From positions 1-64,000 of the forward strand of contig JBBRQU010000001.1 in NCBI GenBank assembly GCA_038225855.1: a stretch of 64,000 nucleotides of DNA, given 5' to 3'. This DNA comes from CAHJXF01 sp038225855 (GTDB taxonomy: Bacteria; Pseudomonadota; Gammaproteobacteria; Burkholderiales; Burkholderiaceae_D). The notes under the pieces were generated by a model. That model was not told where the DNA came from and made no database searches. It saw only the letters and a list, made by a program, of their open reading frames with translations. Shown one piece after another: positions 9,440 to 18,776 of the stretch. Position numbers and translations under genes: made by a program. Numbering within the stretch: position 1 is the first letter of the stretch; each line of letters starts with the position of its first letter.

Positions 9440-10411
9440 TCACTCATCGGTTTCTCCCACGATCGCATCGATGCGCGCGCGCACGTCGCCGTCGATCTTC
9501 GCGACCACATCCATCGCCTTCATGTTCTCGACAACTTGCTCGGGGCGCGATGCGCCGGTGATGACGGTCGACACATGCGGATTGCTCGCACACCACGCGA
9601 GCGAGAGTTGCGCGAGCGAGCAATCGAGTTCGGTCGCGACCGCGGCGAGCCTGGCGACGATCGCGTTCTTGTTTTCGTCGAGCAGGCGGTCCTTGAGAAA
9701 CGCATAGTTCGACAGCGTCGCGCGACTGTGCTCGGGCGCGCCGCTTCGATACTTGCCGGTCAGCAGACCCGACGCGAGCGGACTCCAGGTCGTGAGGCCC
9801 AGGCCGAGGTCTTCATAGAGGCGCGCGTATTCGACCTCGACGCGCTTGCGATTGAAGAGGTTGTATTCGGGCTGCTCGACCACCGGCTTGTGCAGGTGGT
9901 GGCGCTCGGCGATCTCCCAGGCCGCGCGAATGTCGGCCGCGGGCCATGACGACGTGCCCCAGTACAGGGCCTTGCCGCACGACACGATGTCGTGCATCGC
10001 CCACACCGTCTCCTCGATGGGCGTGTCGGGATCGGCACGATGGCAATAGACGAGATCGACGTAATCGAGATCGAGGCGCTTCAACGAGCCGTCGATCGCA
10101 TGCAGAAGATATTTGCGATTGAGCGTATTGCGCTCGTTGGGTCCCTTTTCGAGCCCCCAATAGAACTTGGTCGACACCACGTACTTCATGCGCGGCCACT
10201 TCAGCTCCCTGAACACCTGACCCATGATGGTTTCGGACTGACCGAGCGCATACACCTCGGCGTTGTCGAAGAAATTCACGCCGGCGTCGAACGCGGCCGC
10301 CATGCACTCGCGCGCGAGCCGCGTGTCCATCTGGTTGCCGTAGGTGACCCACGAGCCGAAGGACAGCGCGCTGACCTTGAGGCCCGAGCGGCCCAGTCGT
10401 CGGTATTGCAT
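9440..10411 (-). CDS. Aldo/keto reductase, potassium-channel beta-subunit group
   Basis: 323 aa from the ATG at 10411, which follows GGAG at good spacing; a TTG at 10426 is a weaker alternative. The N-terminus MQYRRLGRSGLKVSALSFGS, the DNAEVYALGQSE segment (catalytic Tyr), VVSTKFYWG (catalytic Lys) and YCHRADPDTPIEETV (catalytic His) identify an NADPH-dependent (beta/alpha)8 reductase. The GASRPEQVVENMKAMD segment near the C-terminus binds the cofactor. The closest group is the Kv-beta/YghZ-like family. The physiological substrate is unknown. Confidence 0.93.
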   Translation of the reverse strand: MQYRRLGRSGLKVSALSFGSWVTYGNQMDTRLARECMAAAFDAGVNFFDNAEVYALGQSETIMGQVFRELKWPRMKYVVSTKFYWGLEKGPNERNTLNRKYLLHAIDGSLKRLDLDYVDLVYCHRADPDTPIEETVWAMHDIVSCGKALYWGTSSWPAADIRAAWEIAERHHLHKPVVEQPEYNLFNRKRVEVEYARLYEDLGLGLTTWSPLASGLLTGKYRSGAPEHSRATLSNYAFLKDRLLDENKNAIVARLAAVATELDCSLAQLSLAWCASNPHVSTVITGASRPEQVVENMKAMDVVAKIDGDVRARIDAIVGETDE

Positions 10412-10449
10412 AGTTGGTTGCTCCAATCCAGAAATGGTTTCTTGTCAGG

Positions 10450-11079
10450 TCACGACGCGCGTCGGTCGAGCACGGCCTGCGCGATCGTACCGACATCGAC
10501 GTATTCGAGTTCACCGCCCACCGGCACACCGCGCGCGAGCCGCGTCACAGCGAGCCCGCGTGCCTTCAGCATTTCGCCGATGGTGTGGGCGGTGGCTTCT
10601 CCTTCGTTGGTGAAGTTGGTCGCGAGGATCACTTCGCGCACCTCGCCATCGGTCGCGCGCTTCAACAGGCGATCGAGATGAATGTCCTTCGGCCCGATGC
10701 CGTCGAGTGGCGAGAGCCGGCCCATCAACACGAAATACAGACCGCGATAGGTCTGCGTCTGCTCGATCATCAATTGGTCGCCGGGCGTCTCGACGACGCA
10801 CAACAGCGCGCGATCGCGCCGATCCGACGAGCACACGTCGCACAGCTCGTTCTCCGTGAAGGTATTGCACAGCGCGCAATGGCGGATTGCTTCGACCGCG
10901 TGCGTCAGCGCGCCGCCCAGCAGCGCCGCGCCTTCGCGATCGTGTTGCAGCAGGTGGTACGCGATGCGTTGCGCGGACTTCGGTCCGACGCCGGGCAGGC
11001 GACGCAAGCCTTCGACGAGGGTGTCGAGACTGGAGGGGCGTCGGGCGGGTGACGAGAGCGATCGTGTGGAAGATTTCAT
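10450..11079 (-). CDS. recR: Recombination mediator protein RecR
   Basis: 209 aa. The helix-hairpin-helix (LVEGLRRLPGVGPKSAQRIA), the four-cysteine zinc finger (HCALCNTFTENELCDVCSS) and the Toprim domain (LLCVVETPGDQLMIEQTQTY) are all present, ending with the YVDVGTIAQAV strand. RecR acts with RecO/RecF to load RecA on gaps. In many betaproteobacteria it follows dnaX-ybaB. Here those genes lie on the same strand about 10 kb away, with accessory genes between. Confidence 0.98.
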   Translation of the reverse strand: MKSSTRSLSSPARRPSSLDTLVEGLRRLPGVGPKSAQRIAYHLLQHDREGAALLGGALTHAVEAIRHCALCNTFTENELCDVCSSDRRDRALLCVVETPGDQLMIEQTQTYRGLYFVLMGRLSPLDGIGPKDIHLDRLLKRATDGEVREVILATNFTNEGEATAHTIGEMLKARGLAVTRLARGVPVGGELEYVDVGTIAQAVLDRRAS

Positions 11080-11133
11080 GCGGACGGAAGGCTGAGCGCC
11101 GCGATTCTACTTGGGTCCGGAGGGAACGGCGGG

Positions 11134-12435
11134 TCACGCGCCTTGTCGCGTTTGCCGAAAACCCGGATAAGCAAATGCGCGCGCGATCCTTCCGCAATCC
11201 CGCTCGGACACACCCGCTTTGCGCGCCGTGGCATACCAGCTCTGACGGACACGCTGCTCCATCGCCTCGACGATGCCCGAGGCCTCCTCGGGTTTCAGAA
11301 GAAAGCGCGCGCTTTGTGAAAGCAGATTGGCGGCGCTGGCATGGCGCCCTTGATCGCCGCATGCCATCGCCAGATCCCTGCGTTCGAGGCTCACGGGAAC
11401 CGAAGGCGTCAGATCGTAGGCGGGCGAAAGCGTCCAGTCCCTGGCTCGCGCGATCAATGCATGATTTCGCGGATGATCGTCGACATTTGAGATCAGGGCG
11501 TTGAAACACATCCGACGGAATAGCTCGATCGCGTCAATGGTCGGAACGGCGCTTGCGCGCCGCAGTTCTTCCACCAGCAATACATAGGACCAGCGCTCGC
11601 GCGATCGATGCGTGTCTTCGGCACGCAACAGCGTCAGGGCGCTGATCATGCGGGCTCGCATATAGCCCGCGCTCGGGTCTTTACCGACGCGTTGCCGGTC
11701 AAAGCGTTTGACGAGCAGAACGTCCCGGCCGGCGACATCGACCACGCGACTGTCGGCAGTCGCGATGTCGCATGCGCGCGCAAGCATCAGCATCGCGTGC
11801 TCGACGCGTGCGCTGTTCCATGCGTCATCGGGGCAATTGAATTTTGCGATCCACAGACCATCTTTATTTTCGACCACCGCCTTGGGTCGCGCTCCGCCCA
11901 TCGACGTGCCGATCAGCATCAGGTTTTCGACTTGTGTGCGGACTCCAGCGCGGATCGCGTCGTTGGGAACGTCTTCGTTCTCGATGAGAGTCGCGGCAAT
12001 CGACTGCAGCTTCTCCAGATCGAGGGTCTGATTGAATGCTCGCCGAGGCGCAGGCGGCGCCTGATTCAAGCCGAAGCCCAGAGCACCCGCGCGGTCGTCC
12101 GCCGAATTCAGAAGGTATTGCAACTCGCTCAGACGGGCTTGGCCCAGCGAGCGTTCGATGATCCGGCGACCCCAGTAGTCCGGGCTTGCATCGCGGAGAG
12201 CACCGAATACGCCATTCAAGGCGTTGGTCGTGTAAACGCGCGGCGCGAGCTTGAGTTCGATCGGGTCCAGCGGTACGGCATCGGGTCGCCCCAGATAGCT
12301 TCGTCCATAGACGAATCGCCCTTCGGGCCCGCCGCGCCGGTCTTCTGTCAGGGAGTAGCGCCCCGCCGTGACAGGCTCGGTCGCACCGGGGAGAGTGATA
12401 TAGACAAAGCACTCGGTTGGCGTGCTAGAAGTCAT
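11134..12435 (-). CDS. hipA: HipA-like serine/threonine kinase toxin
   Basis: 433 aa. Its ATG at 12435 overlaps the 3' end of the antitoxin gene by 11 nt. The kinase shows a glycine-rich loop (LIGTSMGGARPKAVV), an ATP-lysine region (DVLLVKRFDRQRVG), the catalytic loop NALISNVDDHPRNHAL and the metal-binding SPAYDLTPSVP. HipA kinases phosphorylate tRNA synthetases such as GltX, or other targets, and arrest growth when unneutralised. A full-length gltX is encoded 40 kb away in this window, but a target relation is not shown by sequence. The motifs look intact. Confidence 0.92.
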   Translation of the reverse strand: MTSSTPTECFVYITLPGATEPVTAGRYSLTEDRRGGPEGRFVYGRSYLGRPDAVPLDPIELKLAPRVYTTNALNGVFGALRDASPDYWGRRIIERSLGQARLSELQYLLNSADDRAGALGFGLNQAPPAPRRAFNQTLDLEKLQSIAATLIENEDVPNDAIRAGVRTQVENLMLIGTSMGGARPKAVVENKDGLWIAKFNCPDDAWNSARVEHAMLMLARACDIATADSRVVDVAGRDVLLVKRFDRQRVGKDPSAGYMRARMISALTLLRAEDTHRSRERWSYVLLVEELRRASAVPTIDAIELFRRMCFNALISNVDDHPRNHALIARARDWTLSPAYDLTPSVPVSLERRDLAMACGDQGRHASAANLLSQSARFLLKPEEASGIVEAMEQRVRQSWYATARKAGVSERDCGRIARAFAYPGFRQTRQGA

Positions 12436-12766
12436 TGTCCAGCCCCTCCTTCGGTCGCGCGCGCGCGCGTTCACGCGACAATGCGAGGGTCTGACCTTCG
12501 CTATCGTTTTCAGGGGCTGCAACGTCGTCGATCTGCCCGAGCAGGTCGAGCGCCCACAACATTGCCGCATACACTGCGATCCCTGTCGATGGCTTGCCCT
12601 TTTCGGCGTCGGCAACGGCGCGCTGGCCTGTGCCGATTTTTCCGGACATGTCGGCTATCGTGAGGTTGCGCCGCAGACGTGCGGTACGCAGGTTCGCTCC
12701 CAGCCGCTTGAGCGTCTGTTCCACAGGGTATGGCGGGGCGGTCAGCAGCTTGTTGCGGGCGGTCAT
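12425..12766 (-). CDS. hipB: HipB-like XRE antitoxin
   Basis: 113 aa. An XRE-type helix-turn-helix covers about residues 18-75 (LGANLRTARLRRNLTIADMS, then GQRAVADAEKGKPSTGI). The tail is basic and ends PKEGLDNDF. It is the upstream partner of the HipA kinase; the coding regions overlap by 11 nt, the usual toxin-antitoxin arrangement. It probably represses its own promoter in the 100-bp gap shared with prfC. Confidence 0.92.
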   Translation of the reverse strand: MTARNKLLTAPPYPVEQTLKRLGANLRTARLRRNLTIADMSGKIGTGQRAVADAEKGKPSTGIAVYAAMLWALDLLGQIDDVAAPENDSEGQTLALSRERARARPKEGLDNDF

Positions 12767-12868
12767 GTTTCACCTTGAAGTCGAACCGACGCTCTATCGA
12801 GCATAATAGTCGACTTAAACGGCTCTTGAGAGCATTTTTTACATGCACACACTTGAGGATTTGCACGA

Positions 12869-14521
12869 ATGAAACGTGGTTCTCTAGCTGACGAAGTCGG
12901 GGCACGAAGAACCTTCGCCATCATCTCCCACCCCGACGCGGGCAAGACCACGCTCACCGAAAAGCTGCTGCTGTTTTCGGGCGCGATCCACATCGCGGGT
13001 TCGGTGAAGGCGCGCAAGGCCACGCGCCACGCGACCTCGGACTGGATGGAGATCGAGAAGCAGCGCGGCATCTCGGTCGCGTCGTCGGTGATGCAGATGG
13101 AATACCGCGACTGCGTCATCAACCTGCTCGACACGCCGGGCCACCAGGATTTCTCCGAAGACACCTATCGCGTATTGACCGCGGTCGATGCCGCGCTGAT
13201 GGTGATCGACGCGGCCAACGGCGTCGAAGCGCAGACCCTGCGGCTGCTCGAAGTGTGCCGCGCGCGCGGCACGCCGATCATCACCTTCGTCAACAAGATG
13301 GACCGCGAAGTCCGCGAGCCGCTCGATCTGCTCGACGAGATCGAAGGTGCGCTCGGCATGACGGCGGTGCCGTTCACCTGGCCGATCGGCATGGGAAAGA
13401 GTTTCGCCGGCGTGTACGACATTCGCGCGAACAGCATGCGCGTGTTCCAGGCGGGCGCCGATCGCGCGGGGCAGGCGTTCGAAACCATCGAAGGCCTGGC
13501 CAATCCGCTGATCGACGCGCGCTTCGGAGGCGCGAATGTTCTCACCGCGGGCCACGTCGAAAAAGCACGCGACGAGATCTCGCTCGTCACCGAAGCATCG
13601 GCAGCCTTCGATCGCGAAGCCTTCATCGCGGCCACGCAGACCCCGGTGTTCTTCGGCTCTGCGGTCAACAACTTCGGCGTACAGGAAGTGCTCGACGCGA
13701 TCGTGGATCTCGCGCCGTCGCCGCTCGGACGCAAAGCGATCCAGCGCGCGGTTGCGCCCGAAGAGCCGAAGTTCGCGGGCGTGGTCTTCAAGATCCAGGC
13801 GAACATGGATCCGGCGCATCGCGACCGCATCGCATTCGTGCGCGTGTGCGCGGGACACTTCCTGCGCGGCATGAGCCTCAAGGTCACGCGCTCGGGCAAA
13901 TCGATGAAGCCGAACAACGTTGTGACTTTTCTCTCGCAGCGGCGCGAGATCGCCGAAGACGCGTACGCCGGCGACATCATCGGCATTCCCAATCACGGCA
14001 CGCTTCAACTCGGCGACACGCTGACCGAAGGCGAAGCGTTGCAGTTCACAGGGCTTCCCTTCTTCGCGCCCGAGATGTTCCAGGCTGTCGAAGTCGCCGA
14101 CCCCTTGCGCGCGAAGCAGTTGAAGCACGGCCTCGCGCAGCTCGGCGAGGAAGGCGCGATTCAGGTGTTTCGTCCGCACCTCGGCGGCTCGCTGTTGCTC
14201 GGCGCGGTGGGACAACTGCAATTCGAGGTGGTCCTGCATCGACTCGAACACGAGTACGGGGTGAAGGCGCGATTGATCGGCACGCGTCATCGACTGGCGC
14301 GCTGGATCACGGCAGAAGGCTCGGCCGAAGGCGAGCGCGAGTTGAAACGCTTCATCGATTTCTATGCGCCTCGCATCGCGCACGATGCGGTCGATGCGCC
14401 GACTTACATGGCGTCGCATGTGTCGGAATTGCGCGTCGCGCAGGACGAGTGGCCGAAGATCCGTTTTCACGCGCTGCGCGAACACGCGGGACTGGTGTTT
14501 CAATCGGGGCTTGCGGCTTGA
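12869..14521 (+). CDS. prfC: Peptide chain release factor 3
   Basis: 550 aa. This translational GTPase removes RF1/RF2 from the ribosome after peptide release. G motifs are SHPDAGKTTLTEKLLLF (G1), LLDTPGHQDFSEDTYR (G3) and FVNKMDREVREP (G4). Domain II and the RF3 C-terminal domain follow, ending REHAGLVFQSGLAA. GAGGA nine nucleotides upstream supports the ATG start. The last 47 nt of the gene are repeated imperfectly at 17303-17349, beyond the next gene. Confidence 0.98.
   Translation: MKRGSLADEVGARRTFAIISHPDAGKTTLTEKLLLFSGAIHIAGSVKARKATRHATSDWMEIEKQRGISVASSVMQMEYRDCVINLLDTPGHQDFSEDTYRVLTAVDAALMVIDAANGVEAQTLRLLEVCRARGTPIITFVNKMDREVREPLDLLDEIEGALGMTAVPFTWPIGMGKSFAGVYDIRANSMRVFQAGADRAGQAFETIEGLANPLIDARFGGANVLTAGHVEKARDEISLVTEASAAFDREAFIAATQTPVFFGSAVNNFGVQEVLDAIVDLAPSPLGRKAIQRAVAPEEPKFAGVVFKIQANMDPAHRDRIAFVRVCAGHFLRGMSLKVTRSGKSMKPNNVVTFLSQRREIAEDAYAGDIIGIPNHGTLQLGDTLTEGEALQFTGLPFFAPEMFQAVEVADPLRAKQLKHGLAQLGEEGAIQVFRPHLGGSLLLGAVGQLQFEVVLHRLEHEYGVKARLIGTRHRLARWITAEGSAEGERELKRFIDFYAPRIAHDAVDAPTYMASHVSELRVAQDEWPKIRFHALREHAGLVFQSGLAA
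14475..14521 (+). repeat. prfC 3'-end direct repeat, copy 1
   Basis: The last 47 nt of prfC, from codons for LREHAGLV to the stop. By hand alignment 42 of 47 positions match 17303-17349, and most differences fall where the amino acid is kept or changed conservatively. The repeats flank the cyclase-ATPase gene. Confidence 0.85.
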
Positions 14522-14533
14522 AGTGGAATCGCC

Positions 14534-17287
14534 GTGAACTACGCCAGCCACAAGGACAGCGCCACCCTTCTCTTCACGGATATCGAAGGCAGCACGCGGC
14601 TTTGGGAACAGCGGCCCGAAACGATGCCGCTGGCGCTGGCTAGTCACGATGCGCTGACCCGGCAGGCCATCGAGGACAACCGCGGCGCCGTCGTGAAGAT
14701 GACCGGCGACGGCGTCTACGCGACGTTCGACGACCCGCTCGATGCGGTCCTCGCGACTCTGCAGTTACAGCAGGCGCTCGCCGATCCGGACTCGACCCAT
14801 GGTATCGGCCTGCGCGTCCGTTGTGGGCTGCATGCGGGTGTCGTCGAGCGCCGCGACAACGACTACTTCGGCAATACCGTCAATTGCGCGGCACGCATCA
14901 TGGGCGCGGCGCATGGCGGCCAGATCCTGATGTCGCAGGCCGTAGCCGGTCCGATTCACGAGCGCTTGCCGGAGGGCGTGACGCTACGCGACCTGGGCTC
15001 TGTGCGGCTGCGCGACTTGACCAATTCGGAACACGTCTATCAGCTTCTGCATCGACGACTGAGGCGAGACTTCCCGGCGCTACGCTCGCTGGAAGCGACA
15101 CCGAACAACCTGCCGCAGCAGGTCACTTCTTTCATCGGCCGCGACCTTGAACTGAGGCAGGCGAGCCGACTGCTTGCGGGCGCGCGGCTGTTGACCATCG
15201 TGGGACCTGGCGGCATCGGCAAGACGCGGCTGACTCTCCAGGTCGCGGCCGATGCTCTGGACAATTACGCGGACGGCGTCTGGTTCGTCGAACTGGCATC
15301 GATCATCGATGCCACGTTGGTTCCCAGGGCTGTCGCGCAGGTTCTCGGCCTTTCCGAAGACAGCAGCACGCCCTTCGCGCAAAGCGTGTGCGCGCATCTC
15401 GCATCGCGCCGCCTGCTGCTGGTGCTGGACAATTGTGAGCACCTGGTGGATGCATGCGCCCGGCTCGCCGAAGCCGTGCTTCGTGCGGCGCCGGACATTC
15501 GCATACTCGCGAGCAGCCGCGAGCCGCTCAACATTGCCGGCGAGCAGACGTATGTGTTGCTGCCGTTGACGCTCCCGGAATCCGGATCGGACGCCCAGAT
15601 CACGGCACGTTCCGAAGCCGTCCAGCTGTTTGTCGAGCGGGCGCGATTGCGGCATCCCGATTTTTCCGTGACCGATCAGAATTCGAACGTGGTCGCGCAA
15701 CTCTGCGCGCGCCTGGACGGCATCCCGCTCGCGCTGGAACTTGCCGCCGCGCGAGTCGCTGTGATGTCGGTCGACAAGATTGCCGAGCGCCTTGGTGATC
15801 GGTTCCGCCTGCTCACCGGAGGCAGCCGCACGGCCCTGCCGCGGCAGCAAACCCTGCGCGCGTTGATCGACTGGAGCTACGACCTTCTCGGGAACACCGA
15901 GAAGATCCTGTTCGCGCGGCTGTCCGTATTCGCCGGCGGCTGGACGCTCGACGCGGCCGAGAACGTCGGCGCGGACCCGGATATCGCGCGCGATGACGTA
16001 CTCGATCTACTGACCGGACTCGTGCAGAAGTCGCTGGTCGTACCCGACAGGCAAGGCGAGCGATTTCGCATGCTCGACAGCCTGCGCGATTACGCGCGCG
16101 ACCGTCTGCAGGAGCGCGGGGAGGCGGCCGCGGTGCGCACACGTCACCGCGATCATTTTCTCGTTTTTGCCGAGCAGGCCGAGCCCTTCCTGGAGGGCGG
16201 GCCGGAGCAACCGGCGTGGCTCGCGCGGCTCGACCAGGAGCATGACAATCTGCGTGCCGCGCTTGCCTCGAGCGTGGAGTCGGCCGATCACACGGAGACC
16301 GGCTTGCGTATATGCGGGGCGGTTCATCGCTTCTGGTTGTATCGGGGACACGTCCGCGAAGGACGCCGGTGGTGTGATGAAGCGCTTGCGAATGCCGCCG
16401 GCAGTCCGCCCACACCCGCGCGCGCGAAGGCACTGAATGCGGCAGGCGCGCTCGCGTGGCGCCTTGGCGACATCGTCGCGGCGCGATCCTTGCTGGAACA
16501 GGCTCTGCATATCAGCCGCGAACAGAAGGACCTCCAGTGCGAGGGACGCATACTCGGCAACCTGGGTGGCGTCGCCATCCACCAGACGGACTCGGTCGCC
16601 GCGCGGGCGTTCCTCGAGCAGGCGGTCGCACTTCACCGGGCGCTGGGAAATCAGACGCTGGAAGCGCGCGTCCAAGGCAACCTCGCCGCGTTGGCCATCA
16701 ACGAGAACCGGTACGCGGAGGCGCACGCGCCGTTGACGCGCTGCCTGGCGCTCAGCAGGTCATCGGGAAATCGGATGATCGAAGCAACCGCCATGAGTCA
16801 TCTCGGTTTCCTCGCTCAGCAAGATGGAAATTACACGGAGGCACAGGCACTGCACGAACATGCGTTGGCGATTGCCCGGGAGTTCGGGGTTCGGGAGTTT
16901 GAGCTCGAAGAGGTGCGTCACCTTGGAGAGATTGCCCTCGCTCGAGGCGACATGAAAACGGCGCGCGTGCAATTCCGCCATGCACTCACTACCAGCAAGG
17001 AGATCGGCAACCCCCTCGAAATTGCCCTATGCCTCGAAGCAGCGGCGGCGCTCGCGGTGCAAGTCAAGCAGCATCGACAGGCTGCCGGATTTCTCGGGGC
17101 CGCGAATGCGCAGCGCGAGGCCATCGTTGCGCCACGACCGCATGGCGAGCAGAAGCAATACGATGCGGCACTCTCGGCATGCCGCGAGGCGTTGGGAGAA
17201 TCCGCCGCCGCGGCGGCGATTGCCGAAGGCCACGCGCTCGCACCCGAGGCGATGGTTGCGAACGCGTTGGCGTGGATGGAATGTTGA
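14534..17287 (+). CDS. Class III nucleotide cyclase / STAND ATPase / TPR regulator
   Basis: 917 aa, GTG start 12 nt after prfC. Residues about 8-170 are a class III adenylate/guanylate cyclase domain (ATLLFTDIEGSTRLWEQ with a metal Asp, VKMTGDGVYATFD, and DYFGNTVNCAARI). Residues 195-540 are a signal-transduction ATPase: FIGRDLELRQASRLLAGARL, Walker A VGPGGIGKTRL, Walker B RRLLLVLDNCEHL. From about 560 to the end there are tetratricopeptide-like helices. No DNA-binding or kinase domain is visible, so the output is likely a cyclic nucleotide or a protein-protein signal. It is bracketed by the two copies of the prfC 3' end, which suggests insertion. Confidence 0.9.
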   Translation: MNYASHKDSATLLFTDIEGSTRLWEQRPETMPLALASHDALTRQAIEDNRGAVVKMTGDGVYATFDDPLDAVLATLQLQQALADPDSTHGIGLRVRCGLHAGVVERRDNDYFGNTVNCAARIMGAAHGGQILMSQAVAGPIHERLPEGVTLRDLGSVRLRDLTNSEHVYQLLHRRLRRDFPALRSLEATPNNLPQQVTSFIGRDLELRQASRLLAGARLLTIVGPGGIGKTRLTLQVAADALDNYADGVWFVELASIIDATLVPRAVAQVLGLSEDSSTPFAQSVCAHLASRRLLLVLDNCEHLVDACARLAEAVLRAAPDIRILASSREPLNIAGEQTYVLLPLTLPESGSDAQITARSEAVQLFVERARLRHPDFSVTDQNSNVVAQLCARLDGIPLALELAAARVAVMSVDKIAERLGDRFRLLTGGSRTALPRQQTLRALIDWSYDLLGNTEKILFARLSVFAGGWTLDAAENVGADPDIARDDVLDLLTGLVQKSLVVPDRQGERFRMLDSLRDYARDRLQERGEAAAVRTRHRDHFLVFAEQAEPFLEGGPEQPAWLARLDQEHDNLRAALASSVESADHTETGLRICGAVHRFWLYRGHVREGRRWCDEALANAAGSPPTPARAKALNAAGALAWRLGDIVAARSLLEQALHISREQKDLQCEGRILGNLGGVAIHQTDSVAARAFLEQAVALHRALGNQTLEARVQGNLAALAINENRYAEAHAPLTRCLALSRSSGNRMIEATAMSHLGFLAQQDGNYTEAQALHEHALAIAREFGVREFELEEVRHLGEIALARGDMKTARVQFRHALTTSKEIGNPLEIALCLEAAAALAVQVKQHRQAAGFLGAANAQREAIVAPRPHGEQKQYDAALSACREALGESAAAAAIAEGHALAPEAMVANALAWMEC

Positions 17288-17302
17288 GCGACCGGTTCGG
17301 GA

Positions 17303-17349
17303 TGCGCGAACACGTGGGGCTGGTGTTTCAGACGGGCCTTGCGGCTTGA
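17303..17349 (+). repeat. Duplicated prfC 3' end (copy 2)
   Basis: A 47-nt copy of the last codons of prfC, including the stop. Read in frame it gives REHVGLVFQTGLAA, against REHAGLVFQSGLAA in prfC. It begins 15 nt after the cyclase stop and has no prfC body in front of it. This is the trace expected when a segment is inserted at the end of prfC and carries or regenerates a slightly diverged terminus. Confidence 0.85.
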
Positions 17350-17477
17350 TCGTCAGCGCTGGACAATTTGCCGGCCGATAGAGAAGATACGCTACTCTTT
17401 CTTCAACGCGGACGGCGACACGCCGCCGCGATTTGACTGCGGTCCGCGTCGACATCAGCACGCCATCAGGAGGCACC

Positions 17478-18761
17478 ATGGCAGCCAAGCTCCGCATCCA
17501 GGACGGCAACCCGGTCTGGCTCTCGGCATCGATCGTTCCATCGAAAGACCTGGCCGTCTCCCCCAACTCCAGCCCAACGGTCGCCACAATTCACGTCAAC
17601 TCGACCGACGTGTTCGTGTACGTGAAGGTCGAAAACACGGGCACCGTGGACCTCGGCGCCTGCACCTGCACGGCGCTTGGCGCGTGGGCCGCGCCACAGC
17701 TCTTCGCCGGCTTTCTCGGCAGTGCCAACGCCACGACGACGCAGACGCAGGGCGGCGTCACTTTCAGCGCTTCGTCGATCAACAACACGCTCACTGGCAC
17801 CGGCATCAATGTCCAATTCGGCAGCGTCGGCTCCGGCCGGCGGGCGTGGGCGTGGAGCCCGGACGGCCGCTACTTCGCCTTCGTCGCGTCGCCGAACGGT
17901 CCCGACTGGTCGCTGACCATCGTCGCGCTGCAAGCCATCACACGCTCGAACGGCACCACAGTCGCGAAAGGCCAGATCGCAGCAAGCGGGAACGGCTTGT
18001 TCGCGGGGACCAGCGCGGCGCAATGGTGGAACAACGCAAACTTTGGCTGGGCCGGCTCGCACAGCGTCCTGGCGGCCGGCGCCTATGCGGGCGGCCCGGG
18101 ACTCTCGCTGGGGCTGACCTGCCCGGAAGCTCCGAGTCCCGGCGCCTGGGGCGATCTGATGCCGTCGTTCCCGGGGCAGGTCGACTGGGCGTTCCTCGTC
18201 AGCCCTTGCGGCGCCATGGTCGCGTTCGCGCCGAAGCGCCTGAACGCCGCCGCGCCGCCGCAGGACTTCTTCCAGGTCTCCACGGCGACGGCGACGCCGA
18301 CACCGTTTCGCAAGAACAACGCGGCGACGAGCGTCTCCAGCACCGGCGCGAACGTCTCGCTCACGACCACCGCGCATGCGGCCAACGGCGTCACCATCAA
18401 TACCGGGAACGGCACCACGGTAACGGTCGACGATCCGGATTGCACGCTCGTGGGCGGCGGCATCACGGTGCGCGTCGATCGCGTCAAGGCGAGCACGCTG
18501 CCGACCGCAAACCTCGGTGTGCTGCCCATCGGCACGGCGACGTTGGGCTTGCTCAAGGTCGGCGGTTCCGCGTGGGTGCAGGTGCCCAACCAGAACGGCT
18601 GGGCCAATCAGTCGGAGACGCACTGGTGTCTGCTGGCACAGGCCTACACGGCCGACGGCACGACGGTGCCACGGGCCTGGAACGGCCAGGCCGCAAGCCC
18701 TCCGCCGTTTCCGATCGCGCTCGACAACTGTGCGCAGCGCAACGTTCAGATCAATCCGTGA
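17478..18761 (+). CDS. Unknown protein, first gene of a two-gene unit
   Basis: 427 aa from the ATG at 17478, preceded by AGGAGG at good spacing. I do not recognise the family. There is no signal peptide. The sequence is rich in Ala, Gly, Thr and Asn and looks all-beta. One stretch, RRAWAWSPDGRYFAFVASPN, resembles a TolB/PD40 propeller blade. An earlier part, STDVFVYVKVENTGTVDLGA, resembles an immunoglobulin-like strand pair. Cysteines occur in pairs (LGACTCTALG, LTCPEAPSPG). The next gene starts 15 nt downstream with its own ribosome-binding site, so the two are co-transcribed. Confidence 0.8.
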   Translation: MAAKLRIQDGNPVWLSASIVPSKDLAVSPNSSPTVATIHVNSTDVFVYVKVENTGTVDLGACTCTALGAWAAPQLFAGFLGSANATTTQTQGGVTFSASSINNTLTGTGINVQFGSVGSGRRAWAWSPDGRYFAFVASPNGPDWSLTIVALQAITRSNGTTVAKGQIAASGNGLFAGTSAAQWWNNANFGWAGSHSVLAAGAYAGGPGLSLGLTCPEAPSPGAWGDLMPSFPGQVDWAFLVSPCGAMVAFAPKRLNAAAPPQDFFQVSTATATPTPFRKNNAATSVSSTGANVSLTTTAHAANGVTINTGNGTTVTVDDPDCTLVGGGITVRVDRVKASTLPTANLGVLPIGTATLGLLKVGGSAWVQVPNQNGWANQSETHWCLLAQAYTADGTTVPRAWNGQAASPPPFPIALDNCAQRNVQINP

Positions 18762-18776
18762 ACCCGGAGGTGCGTC

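Noticed and set aside
12884..14647. Long open frame antisense to prfC (587 codons)
   Set aside because: It is a shadow of a GC-rich gene. Its translation is Arg/His/Asp-rich without domains, while prfC itself is unmistakable.
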